From Hydrogenovibrio sp049975065 (GTDB taxonomy: Bacteria; Pseudomonadota; Gammaproteobacteria; Thiomicrospirales; Thiomicrospiraceae): a stretch of DNA of 22,027 bases. Of the stretch, positions 7,622 through 14,513 are shown one piece after another. The number at the start of each line of letters is the position of its first letter. Positions within the stretch are counted from its first letter, which is position 1. The translations under genes and the position numbers were made by a program. The DNA is taken from NCBI GenBank assembly GCA_049975065.1, contig JBNGDN010000027.1; one strand, written 5' to 3'. The notes under the pieces were generated by a model. It was not told the DNA's origin. It worked only from the letters and a program-made list of their open reading frames with translations, and did no database searches.

Positions 7622-9119
7622 GTGGTATCCATGGATGAAAACCGTGTCGGTTGAATCGCTTTGGGGGGCGTTGGCCGGTGTGTCTGTGCTCTTAGTGCTG
7701 GTGTTTCTATGGAATAGACAGCTTCGCCGTCAACGCAATGTCGCATGGGACAAATTGCCAGGCCTGGTCGTTTTGCAGGAAGAGGTTCAGGGGCTGAAGT
7801 TACAAAACCAAGGCCTGCAGTCGGAACTTTATGAGATGCAGGTGTTAAAAGGTGAGCTGGAGCAGCGACGGGAGCAGGCGCAGCGGTTACGCGATGATTT
7901 CGAGCAGCTGCAAGTGGCTCACTTTGATTTGCAGCAACGTCTCGCCAGTGCGCAAGCCGAGTTGGCCGCGCGGCACAGTCGCGCGGAGGCAGAGCGCGAA
8001 AGTCACGCTGAAAAATTGGCTTTGCTGGAGAATGCCAAGCAGACATTGATGCAAGAGTTTAAGGTACTGTCCAATGAAATCCTGGAGCAAAAGCAACAGC
8101 AAATGCGCCAGCAGAGTCAGGAAACCATCGGCGGACTCATTCAGCCGGTACAAACCGCTTTGACGGAATTCAAGCAACGCATTGAAGCGGTGCATAAGGA
8201 GGATCTGGAAGGTCGGGCATCCTTGACTGAGCAGTTGCGCCATTTGACGGCACTGAACCAATCCATGACTCAAGAAGCGCAGAACCTGACCAAGGCGCTT
8301 AAAGGCGACCGCAAAATGCAAGGAAATTGGGGTGAGCTGATTTTGAGAAAATTATTGGAATCCAGCGGCTTACGGGAAGGCATTGAATTCGAAACCGAAA
8401 AAAGCGTTACGGAAACGGATGGGCAACGTTATCGACCGGATGTGGTGGTGAATCTTCCCGATAACAAACACGTCATTATCGACTCCAAAGTGTCTTTGAG
8501 CGATTATGAGGCCGCTTTGAATGCAGAGGACGAGGCGGTCAGGCAAACCCATCTGAAAGGGCACACCAATAGCCTGTCCAGACATATTCAGTCGTTGTCA
8601 GAAAAGCGCTACGACCACCTTTCAGCCTTGAATGCACCCGATTTTGTGTTGATGTTTATCCCGGTTGAAGGGGCTTATTTAATGGCCATTGAACAAAAGC
8701 CCTCCATTTTTGAAACGGCGTTTGAAAAACGGGTGGCGGTGGTGACGCCCACCACGTTATTCACGACTCTGAAAACCATTGAGCAGCTGTGGCGTTATGA
8801 ACGCCAGTCGGAACACACCGTTAAGTTGATTCAGCGTGCGGCGGATGTACACGATAAGTTTGTCGGGTTTGTGGAAACCTTTGAGAAGGTGGGCAAGCAG
8901 TTGAGTACCGTGCAAAGTTCTTATGATCAGGCACGTAAACAGATGATGAGTGGCTCTGGGAATTTGGTGCGCCAGGCGGAAATGTTAAAAACGCTGGCCG
9001 GTAAAACCAAAAAAGACATTCCAAAGCATTTGTTGGAAGAAGCGGAAGGGGCATCCTTGCTGTCGGACGAGGAGATGCGTCTTTCAACCCAATCCCCTGA
9101 AAAGAAGGCAAATGGCTGA
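7605..9119 (+). CDS. rmuC: RmuC family DNA recombination protein
   Basis: A 504-residue RmuC homologue. After a short N-terminus a transmembrane segment lies at about residues 17-36, then a long Gln/Glu-rich coiled coil (to about residue 210), then the RmuC domain with its predicted nuclease-like core: GNWGELILRKLLESSGL, TDGQRYRPDVVVNLPD, KHVIIDSKVSLSDYEAAL, DFVLMFIPVEGAY and VVTPTTLFTTLKTIEQLW. RmuC limits DNA inversions at short inverted repeats in E. coli; its biochemistry is not settled. GTG 7605 is the best start because GGGAGG (7591-7596) lies 8 nt upstream; ATG 7614 and an upstream in-frame codon at 7545 fit worse. It starts 17 nt inside the MshK-like gene, so it is probably co-transcribed with the pilus operon. 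Confidence 0.92.
   Translation: MNQMIEWYPWMKTVSVESLWGALAGVSVLLVLVFLWNRQLRRQRNVAWDKLPGLVVLQEEVQGLKLQNQGLQSELYEMQVLKGELEQRREQAQRLRDDFEQLQVAHFDLQQRLASAQAELAARHSRAEAERESHAEKLALLENAKQTLMQEFKVLSNEILEQKQQQMRQQSQETIGGLIQPVQTALTEFKQRIEAVHKEDLEGRASLTEQLRHLTALNQSMTQEAQNLTKALKGDRKMQGNWGELILRKLLESSGLREGIEFETEKSVTETDGQRYRPDVVVNLPDNKHVIIDSKVSLSDYEAALNAEDEAVRQTHLKGHTNSLSRHIQSLSEKRYDHLSALNAPDFVLMFIPVEGAYLMAIEQKPSIFETAFEKRVAVVTPTTLFTTLKTIEQLWRYERQSEHTVKLIQRAADVHDKFVGFVETFEKVGKQLSTVQSSYDQARKQMMSGSGNLVRQAEMLKTLAGKTKKDIPKHLLEEAEGASLLSDEEMRLSTQSPEKKANG
7758..7767. repeat. Iterated palindrome CCAGGCCTGG, copy 3
   Basis: Exact copy, flanked G/T; inside rmuC, read as L-P-G-L-V. A 9-of-10 variant (CCCGGCCTGG) lies nearby at 7482-7491 in the MshK-like gene. 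Confidence 0.85.
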
Positions 9120-9134
9120 AAAAAATAAAAATTT

Positions 9135-9166
9135 TTAATATCCAATGTCAATATTTGGTATATAAT
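9135..9166 (+). promoter_or_regulatory. Probable sigma-70 promoter of the rpsP operon
   Basis: A perfect -10 hexamer TATAAT lies at 9161-9166. No good -35 is present at 16-18 bp; TTAATA at 9135-9140 is the nearest candidate with a 20-bp spacer. An A/T-rich tract at 9120-9140 could act as an UP element and compensate. A start near 9173 would give a leader of about 110 nt. Confidence 0.6.
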
Positions 9167-9206
9167 CCCGTGTTTCCAGTTTTTAGTTGGAGAAATAACA
9201 GCAAAC

Positions 9207-9254
9207 CAAGCGCCGTGCGCTTGAGTAGAAGAAATTGTTAGCCGGATTTCCGGT
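9207..9254 (+). promoter_or_regulatory. Two hairpins in the rpsP leader
   Basis: Hairpin 1: CAAGCG (9207-9212), loop CCGTG, CGCTTG (9218-9223), 6 bp. Hairpin 2: CCGGA, loop TT, TCCGG (9242-9253), 5 bp plus a G-T closing pair. Both lie between the inferred transcription start and the rpsP ribosome-binding site AGGAG (9271-9275). A regulatory role is possible but unproven. Confidence 0.35.
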
Positions 9255-9282
9255 TATCGCCGATCAAGATAGGAGTAATCAA

Positions 9283-9531
9283 ATGGTCGTAATTCGTTTA
9301 GCCCGTGGTGGCGCCAAAAAGAACCCGTATTATCGTCTAATGGTTGCGGATCAACGCAAATCCACAACAGGACGTTTCATTGAGCAAGTTGGGTTTTATA
9401 ACCCAAGTGCTCGCGGTCAGGAAGAAAAACTTCGTCTGGATACGGCGCGTATTGAACACTGGGTCGGCCAAGGCGCCCAAATGAGCCCTCGCGTAAAGAA
9501 TCTGGTGCAAAACGCCGAAAAGCAGGCTTGA
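9283..9531 (+). CDS. rpsP: 30S ribosomal protein bS16
   Basis: An 82-residue protein matching S16 over its whole length: MVVIRLARGGAKKNPYYRL at the N-terminus, then GRFIEQVGFYNP and the pair RLDTARIEHWVGQGAQ. S16 binds 16S rRNA early in 30S assembly. ATG 9283 is supported by AGGAG at 9271-9275 with 7-nt spacing and by the family N-terminus; a longer open frame begins at 9235 but lacks both. It is the first gene of the classic rpsP-rimM-trmD-rplS operon, behind a TATAAT promoter. Confidence 0.98.
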   Translation: MVVIRLARGGAKKNPYYRLMVADQRKSTTGRFIEQVGFYNPSARGQEEKLRLDTARIEHWVGQGAQMSPRVKNLVQNAEKQA

Positions 9532-9562
9532 TGGACACTTGACCGAGCGGGGAGAGTCAGCA

Positions 9563-10138
9563 TTGCAGGACGATAACATCATTCTCGGTCAAGTCAATGG
9601 CATTTATGGTGTGCAAGGTTGGGTTAAAGTATTTTCCCATACGGAACCACGCGATAATATTCTGACCTATTCGCCTTGGCGTCTTCGGATCAAAGGGCAA
9701 TGGCGAACGGTCATGCTGGAAGATGGGCGCTCGCAATCGGGTGGTAAGTCGATTATTGCCAAGATAGAAGGCGTTGCTGACCGTGATCAAGCGCGTGAGC
9801 TGATGGGCTGTGAGATTGCCATCGACCCCAAACAGCTTCCCGCTTCCGAGGATGGTTATTACTGGCGCCAATTGATTGGTTGCGATGTTGTGAACCAGCA
9901 GGGTGAGACCCTTGGACAGGTGACCGAGATCGTCGAGACGGGGGCGCACGATGTGTTACGAGTGGCTTCGGATTCGGCCACAAATCCCGCCTCATCCATC
10001 TTGATTCCCTTTGTGATGGATGCGTTTATTTTAAACGTCGATATTGATGGGCGGAAAATTGCAGTGGACTGGGTGCTGGATGAAGATTCGCACACCGAGT
10101 CAACCTTGCAAGAGGCGTCGGCGGACGTGACGGATTGA
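9563..10138 (+). CDS. rimM: 16S rRNA processing protein RimM
   Basis: RimM binds ribosomal protein S19 and assists maturation of the 30S head. The N-terminal RimM domain shows IILGQVNGIYGVQGWVKV, and the C-terminal PRC-barrel shows YYWRQLIGCDVV, GAHDVLRV and ILIPFV. TTG 9563 is the preferred start: GGGGAGAG at 9549-9556 lies at suitable distance and residue 6 onward aligns with the family N-terminus (191 residues). An earlier TTG at 9539 would add eight residues without a good site. A tail of about 17 residues after the VDWVLDED segment is variable in the family. The stop overlaps the trmD ATG (TGATG). Confidence 0.95.
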   Translation: MQDDNIILGQVNGIYGVQGWVKVFSHTEPRDNILTYSPWRLRIKGQWRTVMLEDGRSQSGGKSIIAKIEGVADRDQARELMGCEIAIDPKQLPASEDGYYWRQLIGCDVVNQQGETLGQVTEIVETGAHDVLRVASDSATNPASSILIPFVMDAFILNVDIDGRKIAVDWVLDEDSHTESTLQEASADVTD

Positions 10139-10848
10139 TGATGCGGTTTGATGTGATTACCCTTTTTCCAGAAATGTTTGAAGCGCTTCTGGAGTCGGGC
10201 GTATCACGTCGGGCTTATCAAGACGGTCTGTTTGCCTTCCAAGCCTGGAATCCACGAACCTTTACGGAAGACCGTCATAAAACAGTGGATGATCGTCCTT
10301 ATGGGGGCGGCCCAGGCATGGTTATGATGTACCCACCGCTGAAAAAAACAGTGGCGGCCATTGCCGATGCCAACGGTTGTCAACCTTATGTGGTGTATCT
10401 GTCCCCCCAGGGCAGACCGCTGACGCAACAAAAATTGGTGGAATTACAGCAAAACCGTCACCTAACCTTGGTGTGTGGCCGTTACGAAGGCATTGACGAG
10501 CGGTTTATTGAGTCCTGTGTGGATGAGGAAATTTCGGTCGGCGATTTTGTGGTCAGTGGCGGTGAACTGCCGGCCATGATGTTAATGGACGGCCTGATTC
10601 GCCTGATTCCCGGTGCTCTGGGGCATCAGCAATCCGCGCAGCAGGACTCGTTTTCCGACGGCTTGCTGGATTGTCCGCATTATACGCGTCCGGTTGAAGT
10701 GGATGGTATGGCGGTGCCGGACATTCTGCAAGAAGGCCATCACGCCAAAATCGACGCTTGGCGTCATGAACAAAAGCTTGCCAGGACCAAGCATAAACGT
10801 CCTGATTTATACACGGCTTATCTGGCACGGCAAAACACCGAGTCATAA
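10138..10848 (+). CDS. trmD: tRNA (guanine-N1-)-methyltransferase TrmD
   Basis: Uses S-adenosylmethionine to methylate G37 at N1 in tRNAs with G36G37, preventing +1 frameshifting. The SPOUT/trefoil-knot signature is complete: FDVITLFPEMFEALL, TVDDRPYGGGPGMVM, YLSPQGRPLTQ, LVCGRYEGIDERFIE, EISVGDFVVSGGELPAM, then QDSFSDGLLDCPHYTRP and the C-terminal HHAKIDAWRHEQ. Length (236 residues) is close to that usual for the family. ATG 10138 overlaps the rimM stop by one base; the next codon is also ATG (10141) and could be the real start. No strong Shine-Dalgarno is visible, which fits translational coupling to rimM. Confidence 0.97.
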   Translation: MMRFDVITLFPEMFEALLESGVSRRAYQDGLFAFQAWNPRTFTEDRHKTVDDRPYGGGPGMVMMYPPLKKTVAAIADANGCQPYVVYLSPQGRPLTQQKLVELQQNRHLTLVCGRYEGIDERFIESCVDEEISVGDFVVSGGELPAMMLMDGLIRLIPGALGHQQSAQQDSFSDGLLDCPHYTRPVEVDGMAVPDILQEGHHAKIDAWRHEQKLARTKHKRPDLYTAYLARQNTES

Positions 10849-10911
10849 ACGTGTTTTACAATTCGGATTCAACCTCTGGCAGCCTGTCTGTGAATGTTGG
10901 ATAAAACTCAA

Positions 10912-10930
10912 TCAGTCGATGAACTGACTG
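10912..10930 (+). promoter_or_regulatory. Small hairpin in the trmD-rplS spacer
   Basis: Within the 102-nt spacer, CAGTC (10913-10917) can pair with GACTG (10926-10930), or TCAGT (10912-10916) with ACTGA (10923-10927); the two are exclusive. The short stem lies just before the rplS Shine-Dalgarno GGAG (10938-10941). Weak evidence for regulation. Confidence 0.25.
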
Positions 10931-10950
10931 TAAATTTGGAGTGCTTAACG

Positions 10951-11298
10951 ATGAGCGATATCATCAAGCGTATTGAAGCGGAACAAATGACTAAGGAGCT
11001 GCCGGTATTTGGTCCGGGGGACACGGTCGTAGTTCAGGTAAAAGTAAAAGAAGGTGCCAACGAGCGTTTGCAGGCCTATGAAGGCGTTGTGATTGCAAAG
11101 CGTAACCGTGGTTTGAATTCAAACTTTATTGTTCGTAAAGTGTCGCACGGCGTGGGTGTCGAGCGTACTTTTCAGACATACAGTCCATTAGTGGATTCCA
11201 TTGAAGTCAAGCGTCGCGGTGACGTGAGACGTGCGAAGTTGTACTACCTTCGCGATCGTTCCGGTAAATCGGCACGAATCAAAGAAAAAGTTAAGTAA
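10951..11298 (+). CDS. rplS: 50S ribosomal protein bL19
   Basis: A 115-residue protein, the same length as E. coli L19, which sits at the 30S-50S interface. Family landmarks are FGPGDTVVVQVKVKEG, RLQAYEGVVIAKRNRGLNS, FIVRKVSHGVGVERTFQTYSP and the C-terminal VRRAKLYYLRDRSGKSARIK. ATG 10951 is chosen because GGAG at 10938-10941 lies 9 nt upstream and the product aligns from MSDIIKRIE; an open frame extends upstream to 10894 but is not family-like. It is the last gene of the operon and is followed by a strong terminator. Confidence 0.98.
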   Translation: MSDIIKRIEAEQMTKELPVFGPGDTVVVQVKVKEGANERLQAYEGVVIAKRNRGLNSNFIVRKVSHGVGVERTFQTYSPLVDSIEVKRRGDVRRAKLYYLRDRSGKSARIKEKVK

Positions 11299-11305
11299 TC
11301 CTTTC

Positions 11306-11329
11306 AAGCCCTCTTCGCGAGGGCTTTTT
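11306..11329 (+). terminator. Rho-independent terminator of the rpsP-rplS operon
   Basis: AAGCCCTC (11306-11313), loop TTCGC, GAGGGCTT (11319-11326): an 8-bp GC-rich stem running directly into a T tract (11325-11329). It begins 7 nt after the rplS stop. Confidence 0.93.
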
Positions 11330-11415
11330 GATGTTTTGGCAACCAGCCGTCTCCCGTTTCGATCAATGTTTTTCTCAGCCGACCATTAGGCGAGCAGCTT
11401 AGGACACTCCACAGG

Positions 11416-12306
11416 ATGAGCGATTCCGATGATCTGGCCGATTTTATCCGTTTTTTACGTTTCAATGAGGGCTTGAGTGATAACACTTTGCAAGCTTATC
11501 AGCGTGATTTAAAAAAATTTCATCAGTTCATTGCGCCAATGAGTTTTCGGCAGGTTACTCGTGCGGTGCTTGAAGACTTCCTTACGCCGGGTGTGCAAAA
11601 AAGCTCGGGTCAGCGTCGCAGCTTGGCGAGAGCCCTCTCTTCCTTAAAGCGTTTTTACCAATTTATGGTGATGCAAAAGCGTATGAACGAAGATCCGGCG
11701 GCGCCTTTAAAGGCGGCTAAACTCACGCAGACAATCCCGAACGTGTTATCGGAGCAGCAGGTGGAAGACCTCTTGCGGGCACCGGACGGCACCACTTTGT
11801 TGGGTCGGCGAGATAAAGCGATTTTAGAATTGATGTATGCGTCAGGATTGCGGGTGTCCGAGGTCGTCGGCTTACCTTATGAACAATTGAATTTGTCTGC
11901 TGGGCTGGTGCAGGTGACCGGAAAAGGTAAAAAAGAACGCATCGTGCCGATTGGTGAAGCCGCCATCGAGGCCATTGACGATTATATTAAAAATGCCAGG
12001 CCTGGTCTGATTCGCCCGAATAAATGGGTGGCCACTTTATTTGTGTCGCGGCTTGGGCGTCCAATGACGCGTCAGACCTTGTGGCATCGTATTAAAAAGC
12101 TGGCCGCGATTGCCGCCATTGACGGTGACTTGTCACCACATGGTTTGCGCCATGCCTTTGCCACGCATTTGATTAATCACGGTGCCGATTTGCGGAGCGT
12201 TCAGCTGTTGTTGGGGCACTCGGATTTATCCACGACGCAAATTTATACCCATGTCGCTCAGGCGCGGATGCAATTGTTGCATAGGGTTCACCATCCGCGC
12301 GGCTGA
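11416..12306 (+). CDS. xerD: Tyrosine recombinase XerD
   Basis: Site-specific recombinase that, with XerC and FtsK, resolves chromosome dimers at dif. The 296-residue protein has the N-terminal SAM-like core-binding domain (residues about 1-90) and the catalytic domain. All active-site residues are visible: R146 (ASGLRVSEV), K170 (TGKGKKERIVP), H242 and R245 (PHGLRHAFATH), H268 (LLGHSDLSTT) and Y277 (IYTHV), each two lower than the E. coli XerD numbering. XerD is favoured over XerC by that alignment and because dsbC follows, as in E. coli (xerD-dsbC-recJ). The ATG is preceded by AGGA at 11401-11404, a modest site 11 nt away. Confidence 0.93.
   Translation: MSDSDDLADFIRFLRFNEGLSDNTLQAYQRDLKKFHQFIAPMSFRQVTRAVLEDFLTPGVQKSSGQRRSLARALSSLKRFYQFMVMQKRMNEDPAAPLKAAKLTQTIPNVLSEQQVEDLLRAPDGTTLLGRRDKAILELMYASGLRVSEVVGLPYEQLNLSAGLVQVTGKGKKERIVPIGEAAIEAIDDYIKNARPGLIRPNKWVATLFVSRLGRPMTRQTLWHRIKKLAAIAAIDGDLSPHGLRHAFATHLINHGADLRSVQLLLGHSDLSTTQIYTHVAQARMQLLHRVHHPRG
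11996..12005. repeat. Iterated palindrome CCAGGCCTGG, copy 4
   Basis: Exact copy, flanked G/T; inside xerD, read as A-R-P-G. Confidence 0.85.
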
Positions 12307-12315
12307 GTGGCCATT

Positions 12316-12345
12316 TAGAGATTCATCAGGTAGAGATTCACCAGG
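12316..12345 (+). repeat. 15-bp tandem duplication in the xerD-dsbC spacer
   Basis: TAGAGATTCATCAGG (12316-12330) is followed at once by TAGAGATTCACCAGG (12331-12345), identical at 14 of 15 positions, with a further partial TAGATCAC. It lies between the xerD stop and the dsbC start. Confidence 0.9.
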
Positions 12346-12381
12346 TTAGATCACGAGAGTACATTAATGGAGTTAGCGTTT

Positions 12382-13113
12382 ATGAAGTATCACAATACCA
12401 CTCGTTTCAAGTCGTTGTTACTGGGGCTGTCGATGATGACGGTTTCAGCCACTGTTTTGGCGGATGAGGCACTGATTAAAAAAAAGCTGCAGCAGTTGAT
12501 GCCGGGGGCACCTTTGCCAAGCATTGAAAAAAGTCAGATTCCGGGTGTCTATCAGATTCATCTTGGATCGAAAATCGTTTACATGACTGAGGATGCGAAG
12601 TATTTAGTGTCCGGCAGCATTATTGATTTAGACACCCGTGAAAATCTGACCGAAACCGCTATGAATGCGCAACGCAAAAACGCTTTGAAGGATTTGGATG
12701 CGAAAAGCATGATTGTTTATCCTGCGAAAGGAACGCGAAAACACGCCGTTACGGTATTTACCGATATCGACTGTCCTTACTGCCGTAAGTTGCATCAGGA
12801 AATTCCGGCGTTGAATGAGGCGGGGATTGAAGTGCGTTACATGGCTTACCCGCGTGCGGGTGTGGGTTCACCATCCTATCAGAAAGCGGTGTCCGTCTGG
12901 TGCAGTGATGACCCGGTCAGTGCGATGGATCAAGCCATGCTGAACAAACCGGTTGCGGCTAAAACCTGCGAAAATCCAGTGACTGAACAGATGCAACAGG
13001 CCGAATTGTTCGGTGTGAATGGCACCCCTAATATTATTTTCGATTCGGGGCAGATGGTGCCGGGCTACGCCCCAGCGAATGAATTGATTAAGGTGCTTGA
13101 ACAGAGTCGTTGA
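12382..13113 (+). CDS. dsbC: Periplasmic disulfide isomerase DsbC
   Basis: A thiol:disulfide isomerase that repairs mis-paired cysteines in exported proteins. A signal peptide with core SLLLGLSMMTVSATVLA probably ends after residue 27. Residues about 28-100 are the dimerisation domain, and the thioredoxin domain follows with the catalytic CPYC (C131, C134) in FTDIDCPYC and the cis-proline loop NGTPNIIF (P216). A second cysteine pair, C174 and C196, matches the structural disulfide of E. coli DsbC. ATG 12382 is preferred because GGAG (12369-12372) lies 9 nt upstream; an in-frame ATG at 12367 would add five residues. DsbG is excluded mainly by gene context and the CPYC motif. Confidence 0.92.
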   Translation: MKYHNTTRFKSLLLGLSMMTVSATVLADEALIKKKLQQLMPGAPLPSIEKSQIPGVYQIHLGSKIVYMTEDAKYLVSGSIIDLDTRENLTETAMNAQRKNALKDLDAKSMIVYPAKGTRKHAVTVFTDIDCPYCRKLHQEIPALNEAGIEVRYMAYPRAGVGSPSYQKAVSVWCSDDPVSAMDQAMLNKPVAAKTCENPVTEQMQQAELFGVNGTPNIIFDSGQMVPGYAPANELIKVLEQSR

Positions 13114-13141
13114 GGGTCGCGCTGCTGACAGCTAATGGTTT

Positions 13142-13196
13142 AACACCGTTGCCTGGGTGTTGTGTTTAAAGGATGGGGTTTTAAAACACAACACCC
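13142..13196. terminator. Long inverted repeat between convergent genes
   Basis: GGGTGTTGTGTTT (13155-13167) pairs perfectly over 13 bp with AAACACAACACCC (13184-13196), and AAA/TTT extends it around a bulge. It lies in the 95-nt gap between dsbC (plus) and the membrane coiled-coil gene (minus) and can serve both as a terminator, although no T tract follows on either strand. AACACC at 13142-13147 can compete for GGTGTT (13156-13161). Confidence 0.6.
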
Positions 13197-13208
13197 GCCT
13201 AGCCGTTA

Positions 13209-14501
13209 TCAAGGTTTAATTTTCAGTTCCGGTGCCCGATAGCTGTAAGGGTTTGGGCGTGCCGCCAATTCTTGAGTAATGCTTTCCAGATCATGCACTT
13301 TGGTTTGGATGTCATTTTGTTGCGTTTGCAAATCCTTGACTTGTTGACTGAGTGCTTTCAAGCTGGACTGAATCTCTTTGAGCGCTGCTGTGCCAGCTTG
13401 ATTGCCTGATGTTTGGGCAGGCGCTTTGCTGGCGGCGCTTAAATTGGCTTCGATTTTTTTCAGTAATTTACGCTGTTCACTGACCGACCAAGCAATGCCA
13501 TTCAGTTTTTTGCGTTCGGCGTCAGTCAAACCTGCCGCTTGCGAAGCCGCTTTAGGCGTGGCGGTTGCAAGCTGATGTCGTGCCGAAGCTTCAATTTTGC
13601 TCTGCATATCTTGGATGGTTTGCAAAAGTGATTGGATCTGTTGATATTGCGCTTGGCGTTGGGTGGCGTAGTCTTTTAAATCCGCTTGTAAGGTCGCCCA
13701 ATGTTCCGCTGAAACCACCGTTTTCGCCGTTTCCGCTGTGGCTGGCGGGGGGTCGCTGGCAACAACCGGTTGGGTTGTCTCAGGGGGTTGCGCGGGGGTA
13801 TCCACCGGTGCCGTCACTGAGGGGCTTGAGTCAGCGTCTTGGGACGCTGGCTGGCCATTCATTTCAGTCGAATTGGCACTGTCTGGATTCTTTTGATCGC
13901 TTTGCGGTGCCGTTTGGGCCGGTGCCGGCTGTGCGGCTGAAGTGGATTGACTCAGGCGTTGAATGTCCGCAGCCAAGGCTTCAATTAACGATGAGAGTTG
14001 ATCCACTTTGAGATTTAAGTTTTTGTTAAACAGGGTGTTTTCAGTGGTGATGACATCCAATACATCCCCTTTTAAAGCGTTCTGCTTTTTGTTTAGGCTG
14101 TAAACCAGCCAGCTCATGATTCCGACCGAAACCACACTGACGGTAATGGTGACCGTCAACATAATGGTAATGGCATCTTTGGCCTTTTTTAAATCATTCG
14201 AAGCCACACGCAAAGACTGACGCCAAGCCACATTGGAGTCGGACAGTTCAATGATCTGTGCTTTTTGTTCATGCGACAGTTTGATAGCGGCTTCAGCGGC
14301 AGATTGGCTTTGCTCAGCCGCCAACTGTGCGGTTTTAGCCGCTTCCAGAGATAAAGCGGCCGCGTCTAAATGGCTGGTGGTTTCCGTGGCACTGAAAGAC
14401 GCCTGTGTGCGAGAGGCTTGTTCGACCTTGCTTTGCATGTCTTCCGAGGCGCTTTCCAGCTGCTCCAACTCGTCCAGTAAATCGTCCGCTGTATCACTCA
14501 T
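13209..14501 (-). CDS. Membrane-anchored coiled-coil protein of unknown function
   Basis: I do not recognise this 430-residue protein. Visible parts in order: an N-terminal motif TADDLLDELEQLES (residues 4-17); an Ala-rich amphipathic helix (about 45-90); a single transmembrane segment (about 111-134, ITIMLTVTITVSVVSVGIMSW); a helical stretch with VDQLSSLIEALAADIQRL (about 166-183); a Pro/Thr/Gln/Ala linker (185-255); and further coiled coils (about 265-310 and 340-415) ending NPYSYRAPELKIKP. There is no enzymatic motif. AAGG (minus strand, at 14511-14514) is the ribosome-binding site. It follows the acidic protein gene by 12 nt in the same operon and shares its N-terminal motif. A structural, polar-anchoring or envelope-linked role is conceivable but is inference only. 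Confidence 0.85.
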   Translation of the reverse strand: MSDTADDLLDELEQLESASEDMQSKVEQASRTQASFSATETTSHLDAAALSLEAAKTAQLAAEQSQSAAEAAIKLSHEQKAQIIELSDSNVAWRQSLRVASNDLKKAKDAITIMLTVTITVSVVSVGIMSWLVYSLNKKQNALKGDVLDVITTENTLFNKNLNLKVDQLSSLIEALAADIQRLSQSTSAAQPAPAQTAPQSDQKNPDSANSTEMNGQPASQDADSSPSVTAPVDTPAQPPETTQPVVASDPPPATAETAKTVVSAEHWATLQADLKDYATQRQAQYQQIQSLLQTIQDMQSKIEASARHQLATATPKAASQAAGLTDAERKKLNGIAWSVSEQRKLLKKIEANLSAASKAPAQTSGNQAGTAALKEIQSSLKALSQQVKDLQTQQNDIQTKVHDLESITQELAARPNPYSYRAPELKIKP

Positions 14502-14513
14502 AGTTGTAGGCCT

